Shown piece by piece: positions 7,797 through 13,038 of a stretch of 13,038 nucleotides of DNA (the stretch's first letter is position 1; each line of letters opens with the position of its first letter). A model generated the notes under the pieces. It did no database searches and was not told the DNA's origin. It saw nothing but the letters and a program-made list of their open reading frames with translations. Source of the stretch: Bacteroidota bacterium (GTDB taxonomy: Bacteria > Bacteroidota > Bacteroidia > Bacteroidales > VadinHA17); contig JAEYZD010000126.1 in NCBI GenBank assembly GCA_023430725.1, forward strand, positions 1-13,038, in the 5' to 3' direction. The position numbers and the translations under genes are program-made.

Positions 7797-7822
7797 TGTT
7801 CAGTTTAACTAAATTAGTATTG

Positions 7823-8695
7823 ATGAAAGGCATTATCCTTGCCGGCGGATCCGGCACCAGGCTTCATCCCATAACCGAAGCCATCTCCAAACAGCTGCTG
7901 CCGGTCTATGACAAACCGATGATATATTATCCCCTCTCTGCCCTTATGCTTGCCGGGATACGTGACATCCTGATCATATCAACCCCGCGTGACCTGCCAA
8001 GTTTCAGGGCATTGCTGGGTGACGGCACAAGGCTGGGCATGAGCTTCACATACCGTGAACAGCCCTCCCCTGACGGCCTCGCACAGGCTTTCATAATAGG
8101 TGAGGATTTCATCGGCGATGATAATGTCTGCATGATCCTGGGAGACAATATCTTTTACGGCCACGGTTTTGGAGGGATACTGAAGGAGGCTGCTTTGCTG
8201 AAGGAAGGAGCTGTCGTCTTTGGTTATGCCGTCAATGATCCCGAACGCTACGGGGTGGTTGAGTTTGACGATAACCTCAAAGCCGTCAGCATAGAAGAGA
8301 AACCACTCAAGCCAAAATCGAACTACGCCGTCACCGGCCTCTACTTCTATGACAACACAGTGGCCGCCAGGGCCCGGAACCTGAAACCCTCTCCCAGAGG
8401 AGAGCTGGAGATAACAGATCTCAACAGGCTCTATCTCCATGAGGGAAAACTGGAGGTGAAGCTGCTCGGACGGGGAATGGCATGGCTTGACACCGGCACC
8501 TTCGACAGCCTCCTGCAGGCATCAAACTTCATTGCAACCCTCGAGCAGAGACAGGGACTGAGCGCCTCCTGCATTGAGGAGATTGCCTACAAGAGCGGCT
8601 TCATCACAAGAAATCAGCTCCTTGAACTTGCCAGGCCACTGGCAAAAAGCCAGTACGGACAGTACCTTCTTAAAGTGGCAAACGAACAGGCCTGA
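7823..8695 (+). CDS. rfbA: Glucose-1-phosphate thymidylyltransferase
   Basis: RfbA/RmlA joins glucose-1-phosphate and dTTP to give dTDP-glucose, the first committed step to dTDP-L-rhamnose, in the cytoplasm. It has 290 residues, the usual length. Visible motifs are the nucleotide loop GGSGTRL (8-14), [18 protein letters not shown] (22-39), the metal-binding LGDNIF (106-111, D108), EEKP (158-161) and WLDTGT (221-226, D223). The frame runs open 51 codons upstream, but that stretch crosses the promoter box and does not look like protein. [13 protein letters not shown] is the standard N-terminus, so I start at 7823. It is the first gene of the rfbA-rfbC-rfbD-mutase operon, with the next ATG only 2 bp after its stop. 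It is transcribed divergently from rpsA. Confidence 0.97.
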   Translation: MKGIILAGGSGTRLHPITEAISKQLLPVYDKPMIYYPLSALMLAGIRDILIISTPRDLPSFRALLGDGTRLGMSFTYREQPSPDGLAQAFIIGEDFIGDDNVCMILGDNIFYGHGFGGILKEAALLKEGAVVFGYAVNDPERYGVVEFDDNLKAVSIEEKPLKPKSNYAVTGLYFYDNTVAARARNLKPSPRGELEITDLNRLYLHEGKLEVKLLGRGMAWLDTGTFDSLLQASNFIATLEQRQGLSASCIEEIAYKSGFITRNQLLELARPLAKSQYGQYLLKVANEQA

Positions 8696-8697
8696 AG

Positions 8698-9258
8698 ATG
8701 AAAGTACACAGGACTGAATTTCCAGGGCTGCTGATCATAGAACCGGATGTATTCAATGATGCAAGGGGCTATTTTTTTGAGAGCTACAACAAACTGAAAT
8801 ACAGCAATAACGATATTGTTTACGAACCCGTCCAGGACAATGAGTCCAGTTCATGCAGGGGTGTCATAAGGGGGCTCCACTACCAGGAGGAACCCTTCGC
8901 GCAGGCCAAACTGATCAGAGTCATTGAGGGCCGGATATATGACGTGGCCCTTGACATACGGCGAGGATCACCTACCTACGGCAAGTGGTTCGGACTGATA
9001 ATCGACTCCGAAAAGAAACTGCAGTTCCTGATACCCAGGGGCTTTGCGCACGGCTTCTCTGTGCTTAGCGAGAAAGCAATAGTTCTTTATAAGTGTGACA
9101 ACAGCTACTCCGTTGCACATGATCGTGGCATTAACGCACTGGACCCTGACCTCGGGATCGACTGGATGATAAGGGACAAAGAACCGATTATCAGCCCGAA
9201 AGACATAAAGCAGCCTCTGTTCAGGGATATTTCATCAAACTTTACATTCAGCGAATGA
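8698..9258 (+). CDS. rfbC: dTDP-4-dehydrorhamnose 3,5-epimerase
   Basis: RfbC/RmlC epimerises C3 and C5 of dTDP-4-keto-6-deoxyglucose, the third step of dTDP-L-rhamnose synthesis. It is a cupin-fold protein of 186 residues, normal for the family. The active-site histidine lies in the signature RGLHYQ (H61), with K71 shortly after. The second conserved segment is LIPRGFAHGFSVLSE (H118), then YKCDNSY with the probable catalytic tyrosine Y131. The N-terminus also fits (VFNDARGYFFESYN). The ATG lies 2 bp after the rfbA stop, and the gene ends in an ATGA overlap with rfbD, so the three are translated from one message. There is nothing unusual in the sequence itself. Its substrate must be made by an RfbB encoded outside the window. 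Confidence 0.96.
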   Translation: MKVHRTEFPGLLIIEPDVFNDARGYFFESYNKLKYSNNDIVYEPVQDNESSSCRGVIRGLHYQEEPFAQAKLIRVIEGRIYDVALDIRRGSPTYGKWFGLIIDSEKKLQFLIPRGFAHGFSVLSEKAIVLYKCDNSYSVAHDRGINALDPDLGIDWMIRDKEPIISPKDIKQPLFRDISSNFTFSE

Positions 9259-10127
9259 CAACCATACTGGTTACCGGGGCATCCGGACAGCTGGGCAGCG
9301 AAATCAGGGAACGGTCGGCACGTTACAGCGGATATGAATTCATCTTCACCGATGCCGGCGAGCTGGACATTACAGATGCTGCCGCAACAGCAGCTTTCAT
9401 TGCGGCAAGCCAGCCAACCTGGGTAATAAACTGTGCTGCATATACTGCCGTTGACCGTGCGGAGGATGAGGAGGCTCTGGCTACAAGGATTAATGCAACC
9501 GGAGTTGAAAACATTGTCAGTGCGCTTCAGGGTACAGGCTGCAGGCTGATCCATATCTCCACCGATTACGTCTTTGACGGCAACAGTCCTGTGCCTTACA
9601 CAGAGGATAACACTCCGTCACCTGCCTCAGCCTACGGCCGCAGCAAGCTGGCCGGAGAAAAAGCCGCCATAAAATGGCCTGAAACAATGATTATAAGGAC
9701 CTCCTGGCTATATTCATCCTACGGCAGCAACTTCGTGAAGACAATCCTCGGCAAGGCAGGCTCGGCCCAGAGCCTGAGCGTGGTCTTCGACCAGGCCGGG
9801 TCACCCACTTACGCTGCTGATCTGGCAGCGGCAATAATGGACATCATAAGCGGCGTGATCCGCAACAGCAGTAACTTCGTTCCAGGTATTTTCAACTACT
9901 CGGATGAAGGTGTCTGCAGCTGGTTTGACCTGGCCTGCGAAATCGTGAAAGAGGCGGGTTCGCCCTGCGCGGTTGTGCCGGTAAGGAGCTCGGCATGGCC
10001 TTCGAAGGTGAAAAGGCCGGCATACAGCGTCCTTGACAAGACACGTATCAGAGATGCATACAACCTCAGGATTCCGCACTGGCGCACCAGCCTAACTAAT
10101 TGTATATCAAAAATGAACCGGATATGA
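9255..10127 (+). CDS. rfbD: dTDP-4-dehydrorhamnose reductase
   Basis: RfbD/RmlD reduces dTDP-4-keto-L-rhamnose with NAD(P)H, the last step to dTDP-L-rhamnose, the donor for rhamnose in surface polysaccharides. It has 290 residues and the extended short-chain dehydrogenase pattern: the Rossmann loop GASGQLG (8-14), VINCAAYTAVDRAE (57-70), HISTDYVFDG (100-109) and the catalytic pair in YGRSK (Y127, K131). The downstream EVMIIRTSWLY-like strand (IIRTSWLY, 146-153) also fits. The ATG at 9255 overlaps the rfbC stop by 4 bp, and its own stop (10125-10127) overlaps the next ATG by 4 bp, so it is coupled on both sides. The C-terminal tail (WRTSLTNCISKMNRI) resembles that of other RfbD proteins. Confidence 0.96.
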   Translation: MTTILVTGASGQLGSEIRERSARYSGYEFIFTDAGELDITDAAATAAFIAASQPTWVINCAAYTAVDRAEDEEALATRINATGVENIVSALQGTGCRLIHISTDYVFDGNSPVPYTEDNTPSPASAYGRSKLAGEKAAIKWPETMIIRTSWLYSSYGSNFVKTILGKAGSAQSLSVVFDQAGSPTYAADLAAAIMDIISGVIRNSSNFVPGIFNYSDEGVCSWFDLACEIVKEAGSPCAVVPVRSSAWPSKVKRPAYSVLDKTRIRDAYNLRIPHWRTSLTNCISKMNRI

Positions 10128-11857
10128 TCAACATCGAAGAAATCAGGACAAAAGCCGCCGCATGGCTTGGCGAAGAGTTTGACGAAGCAACCCGCTCGGA
10201 GGTAAAACACATGCTGGAGCATGATGAAAAAGCTCTGGTTGACGCCTTCTACCAGGACCTTGAGTTCGGTACCGGGGGACTGCGCGGGATCATGGGTGCC
10301 GGAACCAACCGGATGAACAGGTATACCCTCGGGATGGCAACACAGGGTCTCTCCAACTACCTGAAAAAGCACGCCAAAAATCCTTCCTCAATCAAGGTCG
10401 CAATTGCTCATGACAGCCGTAACAACAGCAGTTACTTCGCGAAGGCGGCAGCGGATATATTCGTTGCCAACGGGTTTACGGCACTGCTATTTGACGCACT
10501 GCGGCCGACACCGGTCCTCTCATATGCAATCAGGATGCACGGATGCGACGCCGGTGTAATTATTACAGCTTCGCACAACCCGAAGGAGTATAACGGCTAC
10601 AAGGTATCATGGAACGACGGTGGCCAGGTGGTATCACCGCATGATAAGGGCATAATTGACGAGGTCCGCAGCATAAAGTCAGTCTCTGAGATCGCTACAG
10701 GAGGCGATCCCTCAAGGATTGTCACAATCGGAGAAGAGACAGATAAAAAATACATGGAAGAGGTGCTCGGACTGAGCCTGAATCCTGAGATAATAAAAAG
10801 AAACTCAGACATGGGTATAGTCTATACCCCGCTTCACGGCACCGGCTACAGGATGGTCCCGGATGCACTGAAGATGTACGGGTTTAAAAATGTTTATCCG
10901 GTTCCTGAACAAAGCATCACCGACGGCAACTTCCCGACACTGCGTTCACCCAATCCCGAGGAACCTGATGCCCTCGCCATGGCCCTTGACCTGGCACGGG
11001 CCAAAAATGCCGATCTGGTGATGGCCACCGATCCTGACGCCGACAGACTGGGTATTGCAGTCAGAAAACCCTCCGGGGAATTCGTGCTGCTTAACGGCAA
11101 CCAGACAGGAGCCCTGCTGACATGGTATATTATCTCACAAAAAAAGAAAAACGGCGCCCTGAAGGGGAATAAGTACATAATCAATACGATAGTCACTTCA
11201 GACCTGCTTGACAGAATTGCGGAAGTAAACGGAGTGAAGTGCTACAGCGTACTCACCGGGTTCAAATACTTCGCCGAGCTGATGCGTGATCTTGAAGGCA
11301 GGGAGAAGTATATCGGCGGCGGAGAGGAGAGCTTTGGCTACCTGCCGGGCGATTATGTGAGGGATAAGGACGGCGTGGCCTCCTGCGCACTCATTGCAGA
11401 GACGGCAGCATGGGCTGCTGACCACGGCAAATCGCTCTGGCAGCTCCTGCTTGACATCTATGCTGAGTACGGCCTATTCCGGGAAAAACTCGTAAACGTG
11501 GTGAGGAAGGGTGCCGAGGGTGCCGCCGAGATAAAGAGCATGATGGAAGGGTATCGCAACGATCCGCCAAAGGAGATTGCGGGGAGCAGGGTTGTCAGGA
11601 TGAGCGACTATCTTGCACAGGTATCGACTGACCTGGTCACCGGCAAGCAGACCCGGCTGCTCCTGGAAAAATCGAATGTGCTTCAGTTCTTCCTGGCTGA
11701 CGGAACCAAGATCTCCGTCCGCCCCTCCGGCACCGAGCCGAAGATCAAGTTCTACTTCAGCGCCAGCACCAGGATGGACGACGTCTCCTCATTCGAAAGA
11801 CTGTGGAATGAGCTCGATCAGAGGATTGATGCGGTTGTTCATGATATGAAGCTGTAG
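10124..11857 (+). CDS. Phospho-sugar mutase (phosphoglucomutase/phosphomannomutase, alpha-D-phosphohexomutase superfamily)
   Basis: Predicted to interconvert hexose 6-phosphate and 1-phosphate, most likely glucose. It has 577 residues, the length of the long PGM2/PgcA-like branch. The four superfamily motifs are present: TASHNPKEYNGYK with the phosphorylated serine (S150), DPDADRLG with the metal aspartates (D303, D305, D307), the sugar-binding GGEESFGY (399-406), and the phosphate-binding RPSGTEPK (533-540). I start at ATG 10124, which overlaps the rfbD stop (ATGA). The frame could extend eight codons to a TTG at 10100, inside rfbD, which is less likely. As last gene of the rfb operon it could supply glucose-1-phosphate to RfbA. 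Phosphopentose or mannose activity cannot be ruled out from sequence. The stop is followed after 2 bp by a heptameric repeat element. Confidence 0.93.
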   Translation: MINIEEIRTKAAAWLGEEFDEATRSEVKHMLEHDEKALVDAFYQDLEFGTGGLRGIMGAGTNRMNRYTLGMATQGLSNYLKKHAKNPSSIKVAIAHDSRNNSSYFAKAAADIFVANGFTALLFDALRPTPVLSYAIRMHGCDAGVIITASHNPKEYNGYKVSWNDGGQVVSPHDKGIIDEVRSIKSVSEIATGGDPSRIVTIGEETDKKYMEEVLGLSLNPEIIKRNSDMGIVYTPLHGTGYRMVPDALKMYGFKNVYPVPEQSITDGNFPTLRSPNPEEPDALAMALDLARAKNADLVMATDPDADRLGIAVRKPSGEFVLLNGNQTGALLTWYIISQKKKNGALKGNKYIINTIVTSDLLDRIAEVNGVKCYSVLTGFKYFAELMRDLEGREKYIGGGEESFGYLPGDYVRDKDGVASCALIAETAAWAADHGKSLWQLLLDIYAEYGLFREKLVNVVRKGAEGAAEIKSMMEGYRNDPPKEIAGSRVVRMSDYLAQVSTDLVTGKQTRLLLEKSNVLQFFLADGTKISVRPSGTEPKIKFYFSASTRMDDVSSFERLWNELDQRIDAVVHDMKL

Positions 11858-11859
11858 GA

Positions 11860-11887
11860 GGCAATAGGCAAAAGGCAGCAGGCAGTA
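11860..11887 (+). repeat. Left heptad array: four GGCANNA units
   Basis: Four contiguous 7-bp units start 2 bp after the mutase stop codon. Each begins GGCA; the last three bases are ATA, AAA, GCA and GTA in turn. The strict 7-bp phase with variable fifth and sixth positions is not coding-like and marks a short tandem repeat. It pairs imperfectly with the right array at 11937-11964. Confidence 0.8.
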
Positions 11888-11893
11888 GTCTGA

Positions 11894-11916
11894 TATTCTG
11901 CATTATATGCAGAATA
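11894..11916. repeat. Perfect hairpin between the heptad arrays
   Basis: The arm TATTCTGCAT (11894-11903) and its exact complement ATGCAGAATA (11907-11916) form a 10-bp stem with a 3-nt TAT loop. It sits between the two heptad arrays at the centre of the convergent intergenic region. It could fold in RNA from either direction or as a cruciform. No run of T follows on either strand, so it is not a classic intrinsic terminator. Confidence 0.75.
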
Positions 11917-11936
11917 CGCCTTTATGTTGTCAACAC

Positions 11937-11964
11937 TGTTGCCTATTGCCAATTGCCTACTGCC
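11937..11964 (-). repeat. Right heptad array: four GGCANNA units in inverted orientation
   Basis: On the plus strand these are four 7-bp units ending in TGCC (prefixes TGT, TAT, AAT, TAC). Read on the minus strand they are GGCA followed by GTA, ATT, ATA and ACA. The array ends exactly where the stop codon of the YjbQ-family gene begins (11965). Pairing it against the left array gives 21 Watson-Crick and 3 G-U pairs out of 28. Confidence 0.8.
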
Positions 11965-12381
11965 TTAATCCCCGATTATCTTGACCAGCACCCTCTTCCT
12001 TCTCATACCGTCATACTCGCCGTAGAAGATCTGTTCCCAGGTGCCAAAGTCGAGTCGGCCGTTTGTGACGGCAACAACCACCTCGCGCCCCATCAGCTGA
12101 CGCTTCATGTGAGCATCGGCATTGTCCTCGAATCCATTGTGACGGTATTGTGAGTGAGGCTTTTCAGGGGCAAGCTTCTCAAGCCACACCTCAAAATCCT
12201 GGTGAAGGCCCCCTTCATCGTCATTGATGAAGACCGAGCTTGTGATATGCATCGGGTTAACCAATATGAGGCCTTCCTTTATACCGCTTTCTGCCAGGCA
12301 CTGCTCAACCTGGCGGGTGATGTTTATATAATCCCGGCGGTGGGGCGTCTCAATCGTGAGTTCTTTACGGTATGATTTCAT
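11965..12381 (-). CDS. YjbQ/UPF0047 family protein (secondary thiamine-phosphate synthase type)
   Basis: Conserved small protein of 138 residues, normal for the YjbQ/UPF0047 family. E. coli YjbQ has been linked to weak thiamine-phosphate synthase activity, but the true role of the family is not settled. Family signatures are visible: [17 protein letters not shown] (40-56), [14 protein letters not shown] (85-98) and the C-terminal [13 protein letters not shown] (113-125) followed by the strand VLVKIIG. The histidines (H45, H91) and acidic residues in these motifs are the likely metal or ligand-binding positions. The start is ATG at 12379-12381, with no Shine-Dalgarno sequence. A TAnnTTTG box lies 25 bp upstream, so it is probably its own transcription unit. 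It converges on the phosphosugar mutase, with the heptad/hairpin element between the stops. Confidence 0.9.
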   Translation of the reverse strand: MKSYRKELTIETPHRRDYINITRQVEQCLAESGIKEGLILVNPMHITSSVFINDDEGGLHQDFEVWLEKLAPEKPHSQYRHNGFEDNADAHMKRQLMGREVVVAVTNGRLDFGTWEQIFYGEYDGMRRKRVLVKIIGD

Positions 12382-12406
12382 TTTTCAGATTATTTGTATC
12401 GAACCA

Positions 12407-12414
12407 CAAAATTA
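12407..12414 (-). promoter_or_regulatory. Candidate Bacteroidota -7 promoter box for the YjbQ-family gene
   Basis: The minus strand reads TAATTTTG, matching TAnnTTTG, in the 58-bp gap between the membrane-protein stop and the YjbQ-family ATG. The predicted leader is about 20 nt. A -33 TTG element is not evident upstream, where the sequence is occupied by the 12424-12443 hairpin. Confidence 0.5.
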
Positions 12415-12423
12415 AGAATTGTA

Positions 12424-12443
12424 CTGACCTGTCGTTGGGTCAG
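12424..12443 (-). terminator. Possible weak terminator hairpin at the end of the membrane-protein gene
   Basis: CTGACC (12424-12429) and GGTCAG (12438-12443) form a 6-bp stem, with a further U-G pair possible, and the stem overlaps the TGA stop (12440-12442). On the minus strand it is followed by a moderately T-rich stretch (TACAATTCTTAATTTTG) rather than a clean T run. It could end the upstream transcript or simply be chance. Confidence 0.35.
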
Positions 12444-13038
12444 CGGCTCCAGCCTCTTACCGTTGCGGTTTGCCGGGGCAACAGGTAGAGTGTTGAGATA
12501 CCCTTGCCAACAGTGAAGGCGATGGCGGCGGCAACCACCCCGGTCATGTTCAGGAAGACCGTGCAGACCAGCAGGATAGCAATAATCGATATGAGCTCGA
12601 TTGCCGTGGCTGTTGAGATCGGACCCGTTGTGCGGTTGATGAGAAGCAGCGATCTCTGGTAGTTCAGAAGGACCGTAAAGGCAGGCAGAAGGATCATTAT
12701 TTTCAGGGGCAGATATGACATGTCAGCCAGCTCCTGGCTCAGGCCGGAGACATTAACGAACCACAGGTCGGCCAGCGGGGTGAATGCAAGGATGGTGATC
12801 AGAACCGTAACTGCCACCCCCATATAAACCGCATAATTCCGCAATGGCCGGTAGTTCTGCCTCTGATTGCCTATGAGGGCTATGTTCACCTCCTGGTATG
12901 ACAGCCCCAGGCTCCTGAAGATGAAGACCAACGAACTTACAACAGGGAGCACTGCCAGAGACTCGACAGCCATGTAACTTCTGCCGAGGAAAAATGTGAC
13001 AAACGGGTGCACGCCAAGGGAGAGAAGTGATGTTATAG
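12440..13038 (-). CDS. Multi-pass membrane protein, C-terminal part; MATE/polysaccharide-flippase-like transporter
   Basis: The frame is open through the right edge, so only the last 198 residues are seen and the start is outside. About five hydrophobic membrane segments are visible: around ESLAVLPVVSSLVFIF, a long one from YAVYMGVAVTVLITILAF, LPLKIMILLPAFTVLL, IELISIIAILLVCTVFL, and MTGVVAAAIAFTVGKGIST. This matches the C-terminal half of multidrug/oligosaccharide-lipid/polysaccharide exporter superfamily proteins, which have 10-14 helices. I infer that fold from overall pattern; no single decisive motif is present. The short hydrophilic tail (RQTATVRGWSR) closes the protein. A GTG at 13010-13012 lies within the open frame but is not likely to be the start, because the coding-like sequence continues upstream of it. 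Substrate is unknown; a link to the rhamnose operon is possible but unproven. Confidence 0.6.
   Translation of the reverse strand, partial: ITSLLSLGVHPFVTFFLGRSYMAVESLAVLPVVSSLVFIFRSLGLSYQEVNIALIGNQRQNYRPLRNYAVYMGVAVTVLITILAFTPLADLWFVNVSGLSQELADMSYLPLKIMILLPAFTVLLNYQRSLLLINRTTGPISTATAIELISIIAILLVCTVFLNMTGVVAAAIAFTVGKGISTLYLLPRQTATVRGWSR

Noticed and set aside
7670..7822. Upstream 51-codon extension of the rfbA frame
   Set aside because: It crosses the presumed rfbA promoter box and dyad, is AT-rich and low in complexity, and the standard RfbA N-terminus begins at 7823.
7654..7857. 67-codon minus-strand frame in the rpsA-rfbA intergenic region
   Set aside because: It overlaps the rfbA start and the rpsA promoter, has no recognisable domain and has unusual composition; best seen as chance.
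7979..8440. 153-codon minus-strand frame inside rfbA
   Set aside because: Antisense shadow of rfbA, whose motifs are all intact.
9105..9554. 149-codon minus-strand frame across rfbC and rfbD
   Set aside because: Antisense to the rfbC-rfbD junction; Cys-rich chance translation without recognisable motifs.
9896..10372. 158-codon minus-strand frame across rfbD and the mutase
   Set aside because: Antisense shadow of two well-supported genes, with no family resemblance.
11894..11916. Classic intrinsic terminator
   Set aside because: The stem is good but AT-rich and no T run follows on either strand, so I recorded it as a repeat/hairpin instead.
11860..11964. CRISPR array
   Set aside because: Units are 7 bp, contiguous and inverted around a hairpin, with no 23-50 bp repeats, spacers or cas genes.

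Overview
The window looks like a chromosomal housekeeping and cell-surface region of a Bacteroidota bacterium, probably of the Bacteroidales type. The grounds are promoter boxes of the TAnnTTTG form ahead of several transcription units, AT-rich leaders mostly without Shine-Dalgarno sequences, a long ribosomal protein S1 with an acidic/lysine-rich N-terminal extension, and protein sequences that read like Bacteroidota homologues. The species cannot be named from the sequence alone. Eleven protein genes are visible, nine complete and two cut by the window edges. I saw no rRNA, tRNA, CRISPR array, insertion sequence or phage gene.

Region 1 (1-7617, all minus strand) reads, in transcription order: ribosomal protein S1 (rpsA), a small STAS-domain protein, ribonuclease Z (rnz), GMP synthase (guaA, GTG start), an S41 carboxy-terminal processing protease with a signal peptide, and a THUMP-domain RNA methyltransferase of the RlmL type that runs off the left edge. 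Gaps are 61 bp or less, and the protease and methyltransferase genes overlap by 4 bp. TAnnTTTG boxes lie ahead of rpsA and guaA, so this may be one long operon or two units: translation/tRNA processing (rpsA-STAS-rnz) and guaA-protease-methyltransferase.

Region 2 (7618-7822) is a 205-bp divergent intergenic region with an rpsA promoter on the minus strand and an rfbA promoter on the plus strand. It also holds an 8-bp dyad (half-sites 21 bp apart) just upstream of the rfbA box, and repeated AATTTTCAA units in the rpsA leader.

Region 3 (7823-11857, plus strand) is a tight operon, rfbA-rfbC-rfbD-phosphosugar mutase. The mutase can make glucose-1-phosphate. RfbA converts that to dTDP-glucose, and RfbC and RfbD complete dTDP-L-rhamnose synthesis. 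The 4,6-dehydratase (rfbB) that must act between RfbA and RfbC is not in the window.

Region 4 (11858-11964) lies between convergent genes and is filled by a distinctive element: four 7-bp GGCANNA units, a perfect 10-bp-stem hairpin, then four 7-bp units in inverted orientation. This is the least explained structure here and the best candidate for follow-up.

Region 5 (11965-13038, minus strand) holds a YjbQ/UPF0047 family protein with its own promoter box, and the C-terminal part of a multi-pass membrane protein resembling MATE or polysaccharide-flippase transporters. I see no convincing new multi-gene defence or metabolic system; most of the window is ordinary conserved genes.
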